Shown: positions 1 through 5,971 of the stretch, piece by piece
How positions within the stretch are numbered: position 1 is the stretch's first letter
Layout of the letters: each line of letters starts with the position of its first letter
DNA from: a bacterium
GTDB lineage: Bacteria > Oederibacteriota > Muellerivitia > Muellerivitales > Muellerivitaceae
Direction: 5' to 3'
NCBI GenBank assembly: GCA_025980505.1
Contig: JAICXI010000023.1
Location: 1 to 10,402 of the forward strand
DNA length: 10,402 nt
Notes under the pieces: model-generated
What the model saw: only the letters and a program-made list of their open reading frames with translations
Database searches by the model: none
Told to the model about the DNA's origin: nothing
Made by a program: the position numbers and the translations under genes

Positions 1-759
1 GGCGGCGGCGGTGGTCCCGTCGATGCTCGGATCCACATAGTTGCCCGCCTTATTGCGCATCTTGGCGTAAGGAATGCTGTTTTGCTTGGCATAGGCCAAT
101 TCGATGTAGCCGATGCAGCCCGGGATTTGCTTGATCAAACCGGCCACACCCTCGTTGCCCTTGCCGCCCACGCCCAGGGGCCACTTGACCGACTTGCCCC
201 AACCCACGCTGGAAGCCCACTTGGTGCTCACCTTGGTGAGGTAGTTGGAGAAGATGTTGGTGGTGCCGCTGCCGTCCGAACGGTGGGCCACCGTGATGTT
301 CAAGTCCGGCAGGTTCACGCCGGGGTTCAACTCGGTGATGGCCGGGTCGTTCCACTTGGTGATGGCGCCCATATAAATATCGGACAGGACCGCCGGAGTC
401 AGCTTCAGGCCCGAATCCACGCCCGGGATGTTATAGGAAACGCAAACCGCGCCCATCACCACCGGCAGGTTCAAGGCCGGCCCGCCCACCTTCTTGCTTT
501 CATCGGCGGTCAGGAAGGCGTCCGTGGCGCCGAAGTCCACGGTCTTGGAGATGAACTGCTGGATGCCGCCGCCGGACCCGATGGACTGGTAGTTCACCTG
601 GATGCCGTTCTCCTTGTTGTACTCGTAAAACCACTTCTGGAAGATCGGGTTGTCGAAGGTCGAACCCGCCCCGTTGAGGGTTACGGCTTGGGCCGCGCCG
701 GCGGCGGTTAAGGCGGCCGCCACCAGGGCTCCCGCCAAGATTTGCTTCAAGCTTTTCAT
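1..759 (-). CDS. pstS: Phosphate ABC transporter periplasmic substrate-binding protein PstS (C-terminus beyond window edge)
   Basis: Binds inorganic phosphate in the periplasm and delivers it to the PstCAB importer. The 253 residues present start with a signal peptide (Lys-rich start, Ala-rich core, likely cleavage after AQA at residue 25). Family motifs follow in order: GAGSTF (30-35), SIGSGGG (59-65), DFGATDAF (75-82), RSDGSGTT (160-167), GGKGNEGV (198-205) and GYIELAYAKQN (217-227). By comparison with E. coli PstS, S33/T34/F35, S62, D80, R160 and S164-T166 should form the phosphate pocket. The ATG at 759 is supported by a GAGGAG Shine-Dalgarno at 766-771. The reading frame is open to base 1, so roughly the last quarter of a usual 330-350-residue protein is missing. 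Downstream pstCAB/phoU would be expected beyond the left edge (inference). Identification is firm; the closest alternative would be a PstS-like paralog. Confidence 0.97.
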   Translation of the reverse strand, partial: MKSLKQILAGALVAAALTAAGAAQAVTLNGAGSTFDNPIFQKWFYEYNKENGIQVNYQSIGSGGGIQQFISKTVDFGATDAFLTADESKKVGGPALNLPVVMGAVCVSYNIPGVDSGLKLTPAVLSDIYMGAITKWNDPAITELNPGVNLPDLNITVAHRSDGSGTTNIFSNYLTKVSTKWASSVGWGKSVKWPLGVGGKGNEGVAGLIKQIPGCIGYIELAYAKQNSIPYAKMRNKAGNYVDPSIDGTTAAA

Positions 760-765
760 TGTGAA

Positions 766-771
766 CTCCTC
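766..771 (-). promoter_or_regulatory. Shine-Dalgarno site of pstS
   Basis: GAGGAG on the minus strand, 6 nt before the ATG at 759. It fixes the pstS start, and the predicted signal peptide begins immediately after it. Confidence 0.8.
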
Positions 772-808
772 TTTTCGTTGGATTTTAGGCTTCCCATCAC
801 TCAACCTT

Positions 809-825
809 TGTTACATCTGTGTTAA
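809..825 (-). promoter_or_regulatory. Candidate Pho box upstream of pstS (two 6-bp half-sites, 11-bp period)
   Basis: On the minus strand this reads TTAACA-CAGAT-GTAACA: two near-identical hexamers with a 5-bp spacer, giving an 11-bp repeat. It lies 50-66 bp upstream of the pstS ATG. PhoB/PhoP response regulators bind tandem direct repeats with an 11-bp period; the Bacillus PhoP half-site is TTAACA-like and the E. coli one CTGTCAT-like. A weak -10-like TAAAAT lies at 782-787. The same arrangement occurs upstream of the porin. The architecture is seen directly; identity as a Pho box is inferred from the family and from the pstS context. Confidence 0.6.
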
Positions 826-902
826 CTAACAGCGCCGCCAAAATTGAATCCTCTTTTTTGCAGCCTGCCACCCTCCAATTCCCATGGAAACGGAGGGAAA
901 GA

Positions 903-938
903 GGGGCCGGCCCGATTCCCTGACTATCGGGCGGCCCC
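903..938 (-). terminator. Strong GC hairpin after the porin gene
   Basis: Arms 903-916 and 926-938 pair over 13 bp with one bulged G and a 9-nt loop. The hairpin begins 14 nt past the porin stop on the minus strand. The sequence after it (CTCTTT) is only weakly T-rich, so it may terminate inefficiently or may protect the porin mRNA 3' end. It separates porin transcription from pstS, which has its own upstream box. Confidence 0.65.
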
Positions 939-951
939 CCGGATGAAATCT

Positions 952-2241
952 TTACAAGTTCACGATGCAATCCAGGTAGCTGATAACGGCCGGATCGTGC
1001 TTGGAGGCGCCCAGCAAGGCGTTGTATTCGTGCCCGGCAATCCACTCGGAAAGCTTCAAGGTCACGCCCTTGGCCATCAAAGTGGAAAGGGACCCGAAGA
1101 CATACTGGGTGTTGGTGCGGCCCGAGTCGTCATCCACCAGGTAAGGCAACTGGCAGTTGGGGTCGGTCTCGGCGAACAAGAGGGTTCCGGCGAATTCCCC
1201 GGGTTCCCTATTGGCTCCGATGTCCACTCCGACCAGGAAGGCGTACTGGTTGGTGAAGGTACTGCTGTAGCCCGTAGGGCTGGTCGAATCGGGCAGGTTC
1301 TTCCCGTTCAGGTTGTCCGTGGCATGGATGTACCACTTCATGGGCACGTCACCCAAATTGTGCTTGAGGTAAACCATGGCTTCCACGTTGTTCCAGTCGC
1401 GGGCCACGCCGCCGGGGTCCAGGACGCCCGTAAAGCCCGTGATGGGGTTCTTGCCCAAGGCGGTGGAAACACCGCTCGACATGATTTTCGTCGAATTGGG
1501 GATGTACTCGTAGCCGGCCATGAGGCCCAAGGTCGAATCGTCGCCCAACTTGGCGCCATATTCGGCCTGCAGGTTGTCCATGAACAGGTCCATGTTGCCG
1601 AAGGTCGTGCCCGAGGCGAACTGGTTCTGCAATTCAAAATAAGTGGCGCGCAGAGCGAAGTCGCCGCTTTTAAACTCGGCCAAAGCCCCCTCGGGCTGGA
1701 TGTCCGGGTCCCAGGTGATCACGGTCTTGGTCAGGGGATTGTCCATTTTGCCCGCGATGAACGAAAGCATCCCGTTGGCGAAGCCGGGCTTCCACAGGAT
1801 CTCGGCCGTGTCGATATTGACGGTCGGGTCCACCATGGCCGTGTCGAAGGTGTTGTTCTGGCTCCAGGGGGAGTTCGTGGCACCGGTGGCGATGCGGATC
1901 TTCCCGGTAAAATCCCCGCTGGTCAGCGAAGCTCCGAAGCGGGCGCGGTAACGGCCCATGCTCTGGTCGCTGATGGTCACTCCCGTTTGGCTCGAATTTT
2001 GGGTGATGAAGGCGTAACGGATACGCATATCCCCAAAGAACTTCAAGCTCCCGATCTTGCTTTCGACCTCATCCATCTTGGCCGCCATCGATCCCAAGGC
2101 CGAATTGATGTCGTCCATCGTCTGGGATTGATCGGCGGATGCGTCCGTCCCCTCCTCCGACTTAGCGGCGAACGCCGGCGTGCTCAGGGCAGCCGTCAAA
2201 GTCCCCGCCACGAAAAGCGCCAGTAACCAAAAGCGTTTCAT
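952..2241 (-). CDS. Putative outer-membrane porin (Porin_5-like), next to pstS
   Basis: Likely forms an outer-membrane beta-barrel channel. The 429-residue protein has a signal peptide with probable cleavage after AFA (residue 25), then a short helical, coiled-coil-like linker (about 40-66) as in many trimeric porins. The barrel begins at FFGDMRIRYAF (68-78). Stretches typical of the putative-porin family (Pfam Porin_5, recognised by eye) are GRYRARFGASL (96-106), KIRIATGATNSPWSQ (114-128), AGKMDNPL (163-170) and WDPDIQPEGALAEF (177-190). The rest alternates hydrophobic and polar residues, as beta-strands do. The ATG at 2241 follows an AGGAGAGG Shine-Dalgarno. The gene sits upstream of pstS in the same direction, and both carry an 11-bp-period box, so a phosphate-starvation-induced, possibly phosphate-admitting channel is plausible. 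Substrate specificity cannot be read from the sequence. Confidence 0.85.
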   Translation of the reverse strand: MKRFWLLALFVAGTLTAALSTPAFAAKSEEGTDASADQSQTMDDINSALGSMAAKMDEVESKIGSLKFFGDMRIRYAFITQNSSQTGVTISDQSMGRYRARFGASLTSGDFTGKIRIATGATNSPWSQNNTFDTAMVDPTVNIDTAEILWKPGFANGMLSFIAGKMDNPLTKTVITWDPDIQPEGALAEFKSGDFALRATYFELQNQFASGTTFGNMDLFMDNLQAEYGAKLGDDSTLGLMAGYEYIPNSTKIMSSGVSTALGKNPITGFTGVLDPGGVARDWNNVEAMVYLKHNLGDVPMKWYIHATDNLNGKNLPDSTSPTGYSSTFTNQYAFLVGVDIGANREPGEFAGTLLFAETDPNCQLPYLVDDDSGRTNTQYVFGSLSTLMAKGVTLKLSEWIAGHEYNALLGASKHDPAVISYLDCIVNL

Positions 2242-2473
2242 AACCTCTCCTTGAACTTTTTTTTACTTCTTTTCTTCGATCCAGGTTCTTCAGCTTCAAC
2301 TTGGAACAACGGAGTGTCGAAAGGTAAGCGTCCCCCCCATTCCCAAAGAAAGAGGGCGTCCCCATCCCCTTTCAACGAATCCCGTTCGCGATAGGGCGTG
2401 GTGGCAAAGACCCGAAACGGAAGAAATACGTGCGGAACTTTACAGGGAGGGGAAACGGGGACCATTTCAAGCG

Positions 2474-2490
2474 TGTTAAATACAAGTTAA
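2474..2490 (-). promoter_or_regulatory. Candidate Pho box upstream of the porin (two 6-bp half-sites, 11-bp period)
   Basis: On the minus strand it reads TTAACT-TGTAT-TTAACA, again hexamers with a 5-bp spacer and 11-bp period. The geometry is the same as at 809-825 and the half-site consensus (T/G)TAAC(A/T) is shared. It lies 233 bp upstream of the porin ATG. A TTGAAA element follows on the minus strand, but no convincing -10 is visible at standard spacing. The two boxes together support co-regulation of the porin and pstS. Confidence 0.55.
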
Positions 2491-2677
2491 CTTTGCCCGG
2501 GTTTTTACAAAGGAAAGGCCGGGTTAAATCCCCTTCCCCATCGCCTCTTGGTGCGATTTCGCGGGCCCCGGGGCTCCGGAATTCCCCGCCGCCCGGAGGA
2601 ACCCGCGCGGATCCGGGCAAGACATTCCAGCCCCTTTTCTTGCGGTTTTCCCCCATTTCCGGTACGCCGCCCCCCCC

Positions 2678-2705
2678 CGGTTTCCGTAACATTTAAAGGA
2701 AACCG
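2678..2705. repeat. 8-bp perfect inverted repeat CGGTTTCC/GGAAACCG
   Basis: Arms at 2678-2685 and 2698-2705 flank a 12-bp AT-rich spacer (GTAACATTTAAA). It lies 32 bp upstream of the preferred start of the small ORF at 2738. It could be an operator for a dimeric regulator or a leader hairpin; nothing in the sequence distinguishes these. Confidence 0.4.
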
Positions 2706-2737
2706 TTCGTCTAAAAGAAGTCTGCCGGAGGATGCCT

Positions 2738-3097
2738 ATGCCGCGCCCCAATCGAAGCCGATTCAAAACAGGTTTTTTCGCGCATTTCAGCGTGATCTTC
2801 CTGCTTTTTGCGGCGATGGTTTTCCGGCTTGCTCCAGGCCATGCCCCGACCCTAGGTGGAACCGCCTTTTCTCCCGCCGGTTTGTCCCACCGGGACACCC
2901 ATTGGCATCCCCACCGCCGTTTCTTCCCCGGCCAACAGCCCCTCTTCAAGGCCGCCGAAGAGGCTTTTCCTTATCCCTCAACGGCCCCACCGGCGCAGGC
3001 TGAAAAAAATTTCGCCTCCGCCACAAGCCGGCAAACCCCCGTCCCGGCCTTAAGGCTTTTTTCCGCGCCCCAACGTTTCCGGGTTTTGCGCATTTAA
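2738..3097 (+). CDS. Probable small membrane-anchored or secreted protein, unknown function
   Basis: I do not recognise this family. The 119-residue product starts MPRPNRSRF, a basic N-terminus, followed by one hydrophobic segment (about residues 11-29, rich in Phe, Leu and Ala) that fits a signal peptide or signal anchor. The remainder is Pro-, His- and Arg-rich (for example HRDTHWHPHRRFF around 51-63) with no cysteines or catalytic motif. A GGAGG Shine-Dalgarno at 2727-2731 sits 6 nt before the ATG at 2738. The in-frame ATG at 2732 is too close to it, so I chose 2738. The gene runs divergently from the porin. The signal segment and good Shine-Dalgarno favour a real gene; the low-complexity second half is the reason for doubt. 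Confidence 0.5.
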   Translation: MPRPNRSRFKTGFFAHFSVIFLLFAAMVFRLAPGHAPTLGGTAFSPAGLSHRDTHWHPHRRFFPGQQPLFKAAEEAFPYPSTAPPAQAEKNFASATSRQTPVPALRLFSAPQRFRVLRI

Positions 3098-3214
3098 ACC
3101 CACTGCCCTCCGCGGTCCCTCAGGCGCCGGTGCCCATGGGGGATTCCTCCCTTTTGGATTTTCCTCAACGCGGAACCCCCACCGGACGCAGGCAAGCCCC
3201 ACCATCTAAAAGGC

Positions 3215-3236
3215 GGCGGACCCAAGTGAATCCGCC
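3215..3236 (+). repeat. Small hairpin in the leader of the 3251 gene
   Basis: GGCGGA (3215-3220) and TCCGCC (3231-3236) form a 6-bp stem with a 10-nt loop. It ends 3 nt before the AAGGA Shine-Dalgarno (3240-3244). It might modulate translation of the next gene, or it may be chance in GC-rich DNA. Confidence 0.3.
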
Positions 3237-3250
3237 CGAAAGGAACCAAA

Positions 3251-3898
3251 ATGAATTTTTACGTTTCGATTTTCCAACTGATCCAAACCGTCGAAAACCT
3301 GGAGAGGGATTTCGGACACCTGGCCGGCCGGGCCTTCCGGATCAGTCCGCGGGATTCCCACGCCAACCGTGGGATCCTGGAGCAATGTTCGGCCAAAGTG
3401 GGTGAAGTGAGGGCCTTGATGGGAAGGAACGCCCATCTCAGCAAAACCTCGCTGCGCCACGTTTCCCTTCTTTCCCAAATCTTCCAGTTATGCTTCCGGC
3501 GGATGGTGCATTTGGCGGCCGCGGTCCCGGGCCCGGGGCAGGAGGAGGGAAATTACGCCAAGGCCGTCCGCTACCTTTTATCGTCCGCGGCCAGGCATTA
3601 CGGCATCATGGAAAGGCGCCTTTCCGGCTTGGCCGGCATCTCCTTGACGCTGGACCTTTACGAACCGCCGGAGAAAAAAGCCGAAGGCGCGGACCTATTT
3701 CAAAGGGAGGAATCCTATCTTCGGGAGACTTTAAAGCTTTTGGAGAGGGCCGTCGAAGCCTTCGACGAGGAACGGGAACTGTTGGAATCGCTGATCCTGA
3801 TCCGCCGGGAGATCGTGGAAATCCGCAGGAAATTCAAGAGCTTCGCGGTCCTGCCGGCCGCCTCCAAGGCGAAGGAGACTTCCCCGGCCCTGCCTTGA
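3251..3898 (+). CDS. Unrecognised helical, charge-rich cytoplasmic protein (215 aa)
   Basis: I recognise no family. The 215-residue protein has no signal peptide or membrane segment, is predominantly helix-forming and is strongly charged. An N-terminal helical part (1-90) includes FQLIQTVENLERDF. A Pro/Gly break at 93-97 is followed by a helix rich in Tyr and Arg (102-125). The C-terminal region from about 150 to 197 has heptad-like Leu/Ile spacing with Glu/Arg partners (LRETLKLLERAVEAF, LLESLILIRREIVEIRRKF), suggesting a coiled coil. The tail is Ala/Pro/Lys-rich. The ATG has AAGGA 6 nt upstream, and wobble positions are GC-rich like the neighbouring genes, so it is very probably a real gene. 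It converges with the Gly-rich secreted protein gene. A helical-bundle adaptor or PhoU-like role is conceivable, but no PhoU signature is visible. Confidence 0.8.
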   Translation: MNFYVSIFQLIQTVENLERDFGHLAGRAFRISPRDSHANRGILEQCSAKVGEVRALMGRNAHLSKTSLRHVSLLSQIFQLCFRRMVHLAAAVPGPGQEEGNYAKAVRYLLSSAARHYGIMERRLSGLAGISLTLDLYEPPEKKAEGADLFQREESYLRETLKLLERAVEAFDEERELLESLILIRREIVEIRRKFKSFAVLPAASKAKETSPALP

Positions 3899-3925
3899 GG
3901 GGCCGGCCTTGTCCTGGAATCCTTC

Positions 3926-3950
3926 CGGGGGCCGGCCCCACCGGCCCCCG
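3926..3950. terminator. Hairpin between convergent genes, possible bidirectional terminator
   Basis: Positions 3926-3935 and 3941-3950 form a perfect 10-bp GC stem with a 5-nt loop (CCCCA). It lies 28 nt after the stop at 3898 and 19 nt before the end of the opposing gene at 3969. No U-tract follows on either strand, so it is either an atypical intrinsic terminator or an RNA 3'-end block. Confidence 0.5.
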
Positions 3951-3968
3951 TCCCGGCGGAGAGGCTTA

Positions 3969-5174
3969 TCAGCCTTTCATGCCATTGGCGGGGGACCCGT
4001 CCAAATTGAACAATTCGAAGGAACCGTCCTTAAAGGTCACCAGGATTTGGGAATTGCCGTTGTCCGGGTTCGAGAACTTCACGCCCGTCACGTTGGAGGC
4101 CAGGTAGGCGGGCTTGGAGTTTCCATCCGACCCGTAGAGGAAGGCGTCGCCGTCCGTCGTGACCTTGACCGTCAAGTTTCCATCCTTGCTGCGGAAAGTC
4201 TTGTTGTCGGCCTCAGCTTCGCCGTTGTCGTTGCCGTTTGCCGCCGGGGTATAATCGCCGTCATGATAGACGTAAACGACGGCCGTCCCCGGATTCTGCC
4301 ACCACCATCCTCCGTCGTCCCAATAGCACCAGCGGTCCGCCCAATCGTCGTACCACCACCAGTTGTCGGCGTAATATTGGGTCCAAAAGCAGCTTCCCCC
4401 GTAGTACCATCCATACCAATTGCAGCCGTATCGGTCATAGTAATGGCAGTAGGGGTTGCCGTTCCAGGTGTGCCAATAGTAATGGTTGGGTATGACTTCG
4501 GCCCGGTTGAAGGAATTGATCTGGGACCGGAAAGCCCTATTACGCGCGATGGACGACATATGGTTCATCACGGTCGGCGAACTCATGAACCGGGGTGAAA
4601 CCACGGCGGCGGAAATCCGCCGCCCCGAAGGCCCCTGGTTAGGCAACCGGAAAGAGGCCCTTTGAAGCCGGTTGGGAAGAAGGGAATGGGCACCCAAGGG
4701 TTTGGGGACTCCCGTGATTCCCATGCGTTGAAACCTTTGGGGAACCGTCGAAGAGTGGAGTCCGCGGGTGTTGAAACCGCGTCCGGACTTGAAAGCCTGA
4801 AGGGAATGGGAAGAGGAGCCGTGCCAGTGGAATCCGCTGGACTGGTTCGAACCGCCGTTGAAGCCCTTGAAGCGGCCGGACCCCGGGTTCCCGGAACCTT
4901 GGAGGGACTTTCCGGCGCCAAACCCGCCCCCGCTTCGATTGCCGCGGCCGGCCCGGACGGAAAGGGCACTCCCCCCCTTCCCATTATCCCAAGAACCCAC
5001 GGACGAATCGGAACCGCCGTTGCCCCAACCGGCTCCTCCGTGGTCGCCGCCGGATCCACCGTCCCGGTTACCCCCTCCGGGATTTCCGCCGCCGTCGCCC
5101 CGGAAAGCGTAAACCGCGGCCACGGGGAAAAGCAGCGCTATGGCCGCAACCACCAAGGTCTTTTTCATTCCCAT
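3969..5174 (-). CDS. Secreted Gly-rich protein with extreme Trp/Tyr-rich core
   Basis: Function unknown. The 401-residue protein has a signal peptide (MGMKKTLVV, hydrophobic core, likely cleavage after VYA at 23). Next is a Gly/Asn/Ser-rich, low-complexity region (25-125), then a basic Ser/Arg/Pro-rich linker (125-228). The core at 231-293 contains 14 Trp and 13 Tyr in 63 residues, plus four Cys (243, 251, 262, 283) and many Asp. A C-terminal domain (about 322-392) alternates polar and hydrophobic residues with DGN/DGS turns, probably a small beta-structure. This composition suggests an exported surface, matrix or carbohydrate-interacting protein, perhaps disulfide-stabilised. I have seen similar Trp/Tyr-rich hypothetical proteins from uncultured phyla, but none with a known role. 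The ATG at 5168 is a possible alternative start; neither has a strong Shine-Dalgarno. Confidence 0.85.
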   Translation of the reverse strand: MGMKKTLVVAAIALLFPVAAVYAFRGDGGGNPGGGNRDGGSGGDHGGAGWGNGGSDSSVGSWDNGKGGSALSVRAGRGNRSGGGFGAGKSLQGSGNPGSGRFKGFNGGSNQSSGFHWHGSSSHSLQAFKSGRGFNTRGLHSSTVPQRFQRMGITGVPKPLGAHSLLPNRLQRASFRLPNQGPSGRRISAAVVSPRFMSSPTVMNHMSSIARNRAFRSQINSFNRAEVIPNHYYWHTWNGNPYCHYYDRYGCNWYGWYYGGSCFWTQYYADNWWWYDDWADRWCYWDDGGWWWQNPGTAVVYVYHDGDYTPAANGNDNGEAEADNKTFRSKDGNLTVKVTTDGDAFLYGSDGNSKPAYLASNVTGVKFSNPDNGNSQILVTFKDGSFELFNLDGSPANGMKG

Positions 5175-5485
5175 ATCACACCGCCTTTTGAATCGGAACT
5201 ATTCAATCGCCGGAACCGCCTATTCCAGCTTCGGCTCTTTCTTAATTATTAGACGTTCCTGGCCAAGAAAACAGTTCCCTTTGTGGCGGGTAAAATAAAA
5301 CTGTCAGATTCCTTCTCCATGAACCCGTTGTTTTAGGCCCCGGGTAGGACGAAATATCTTGGGATTTCCGTGAAACCGCTTCAAGGAACTCAAGGAAAAC
5401 GAAAGGACGGACCGGCGGGTTGGATCCTATCCGGAGGGGGTTAGGGGTAGGTTTTCCACGTTGGATAGGCGCGGGCCACTTTTAT

Positions 5486-5683
5486 TTAAAGGAAAAGCCC
5501 GAGCAGCCTTTTCTTAAGGATCCACTGGTCGAGCAAGTCGAGGGATTCCGCCCGGCTTTTGCCGGCCAGGGCCTTTTTCAACCAACGGAAAGCGAATACC
5601 GGGGAAGTTTTCTTCCTTGAGGAGGGGCGTAACCGGGTTTTAGACTTCTCCAGCACCGCAGGGGCGGATGCAGTCCTTTTCAT
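5486..5683 (-). CDS. Possible small basic protein (65 aa), unknown
   Basis: The start ATG at 5683 has a strong GGGAGG Shine-Dalgarno (5689-5694) 5 nt upstream. The 65-residue product is very basic, with a Ser/Lys/Arg-rich first half. The second half looks like amphipathic helix (FRWLKKALAGKSRAESLDLL, then DQWILKKRLLGLFL), with GC-rich wobble positions typical of the window. No family is recognised. It could be a small nucleic-acid-binding or membrane-active protein, or a fragment of a decayed gene. The ribosome site and codon pattern favour expression; the short length and repeat-rich surroundings argue for caution. Confidence 0.4.
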   Translation of the reverse strand: MKRTASAPAVLEKSKTRLRPSSRKKTSPVFAFRWLKKALAGKSRAESLDLLDQWILKKRLLGLFL

Positions 5684-5763
5684 AAAGGCCTCCCAAAATG
5701 ATCTTCGAAAAAACCGTAAAGAGCGCACCGCATCGGCCCCCAAAGTCCCTCCGGGTCGTGAAC

Positions 5764-5782
5764 GCCCACCTAATCGGTGGGC
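5764..5782. repeat. 7-bp hairpin GCCCACC/GGTGGGC
   Basis: Perfect arms at 5764-5770 and 5776-5782 enclose a 5-nt loop (TAATC). The hairpin abuts the left TCATTGCGAG arm and probably belongs to the same dispersed element. Confidence 0.5.
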
Positions 5783-5785
5783 ACT

Positions 5786-5884
5786 CCTCGCAATGACAGA
5801 TGGGGAAGAGGATGCCGGGGTGTTTCAGTTGTCATTGCGAGGAACGAACTTTGTGACGAAGCAACCAGAGTTCATGGGTGGTTT
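5786..5884. repeat. Dispersed TCATTGCGAG-type repeat with inverted arms
   Basis: CCTCGCAATGACA (5786-5798) and TGTCATTGCGAGG (5830-5842) are a perfect 13-bp inverted repeat with 31 bp between. The right part continues with GACGAAGCAACC and GTTCATGGGTGGTTT (5870-5884). The TCATTGCGAGG...GAAGCAA signature is a widespread intergenic repeat type in many bacterial genomes. A related copy at 10169-10287 shares GTCATTGCGAG and the 15-bp GTTCATGGGTGGTTT. This is non-coding, probably a mobilisable or REP/MITE-like element. Confidence 0.7.
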
Positions 5885-5971
5885 AAGCTTCGGGTGGAAG
5901 ACGGCATTTTTAAACGGATTCGACAAGCTCACCGCTGGCTGGGGTTGCCGCCCAACCCGGCAAACGAAGGG

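Larger units (their letters stand above)
2242..2737. other. Intergenic region: porin leader and divergent upstream region
   Basis: About 500 bp between divergent genes. The porin Shine-Dalgarno (AGGAGAGG on the minus strand) lies just upstream of 2241. The candidate Pho box at 2474-2490 lies about 230 bp above the porin start, so the transcript probably has a long untranslated leader. The right part is very GC-rich, with an inverted repeat GCCCGGA/TCCGGGC (2591-2597/2612-2618) and an 8-bp inverted repeat at 2678-2705. Short open frames occur on both strands but lack Shine-Dalgarno sites and protein-like composition. I recognise no known riboswitch. Confidence 0.6.
5175..5971. other. Mostly non-coding region with dispersed-repeat mosaic
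   Basis: The left part is the upstream region of the Gly-rich gene, with AT-rich patches (TAATAATTAA on the minus strand near 5242-5252) that could hold its promoter, although no clear -35/-10 pair stands out. A 7-bp inverted repeat CCTATCC/GGATAGG lies at 5426-5432 and 5463-5469. The middle holds a possible 65-aa ORF (5486-5683). From about 5763 on there are short hairpins and the TCATTGCGAG-type repeat, listed separately. Longer open frames here overlap the repeats and do not look like protein. Confidence 0.6.

Noticed and set aside
844..2226. A 460-aa plus-strand open frame opposite the porin
   Set aside because: It is an antisense shadow: the minus strand has a signal peptide, Shine-Dalgarno and porin motifs, while this frame has none.
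2430..2696. An 88-aa plus-strand open frame
   Set aside because: It overlaps the candidate porin box, has no Shine-Dalgarno, and is a Pro/Arg/Gly-rich composition typical of chance frames in GC-rich DNA.
4172..4438. A Thr-rich 88-aa frame inside the secreted protein gene
   Set aside because: It is a same-strand shadow of the Trp/Tyr-rich coding sequence in another frame.
5763..5945. A CRISPR array or attachment site suggested by clustered short repeats
   Set aside because: Repeats are inverted and mosaic, not regularly spaced direct repeats, and no cas, integrase or tRNA gene is present.
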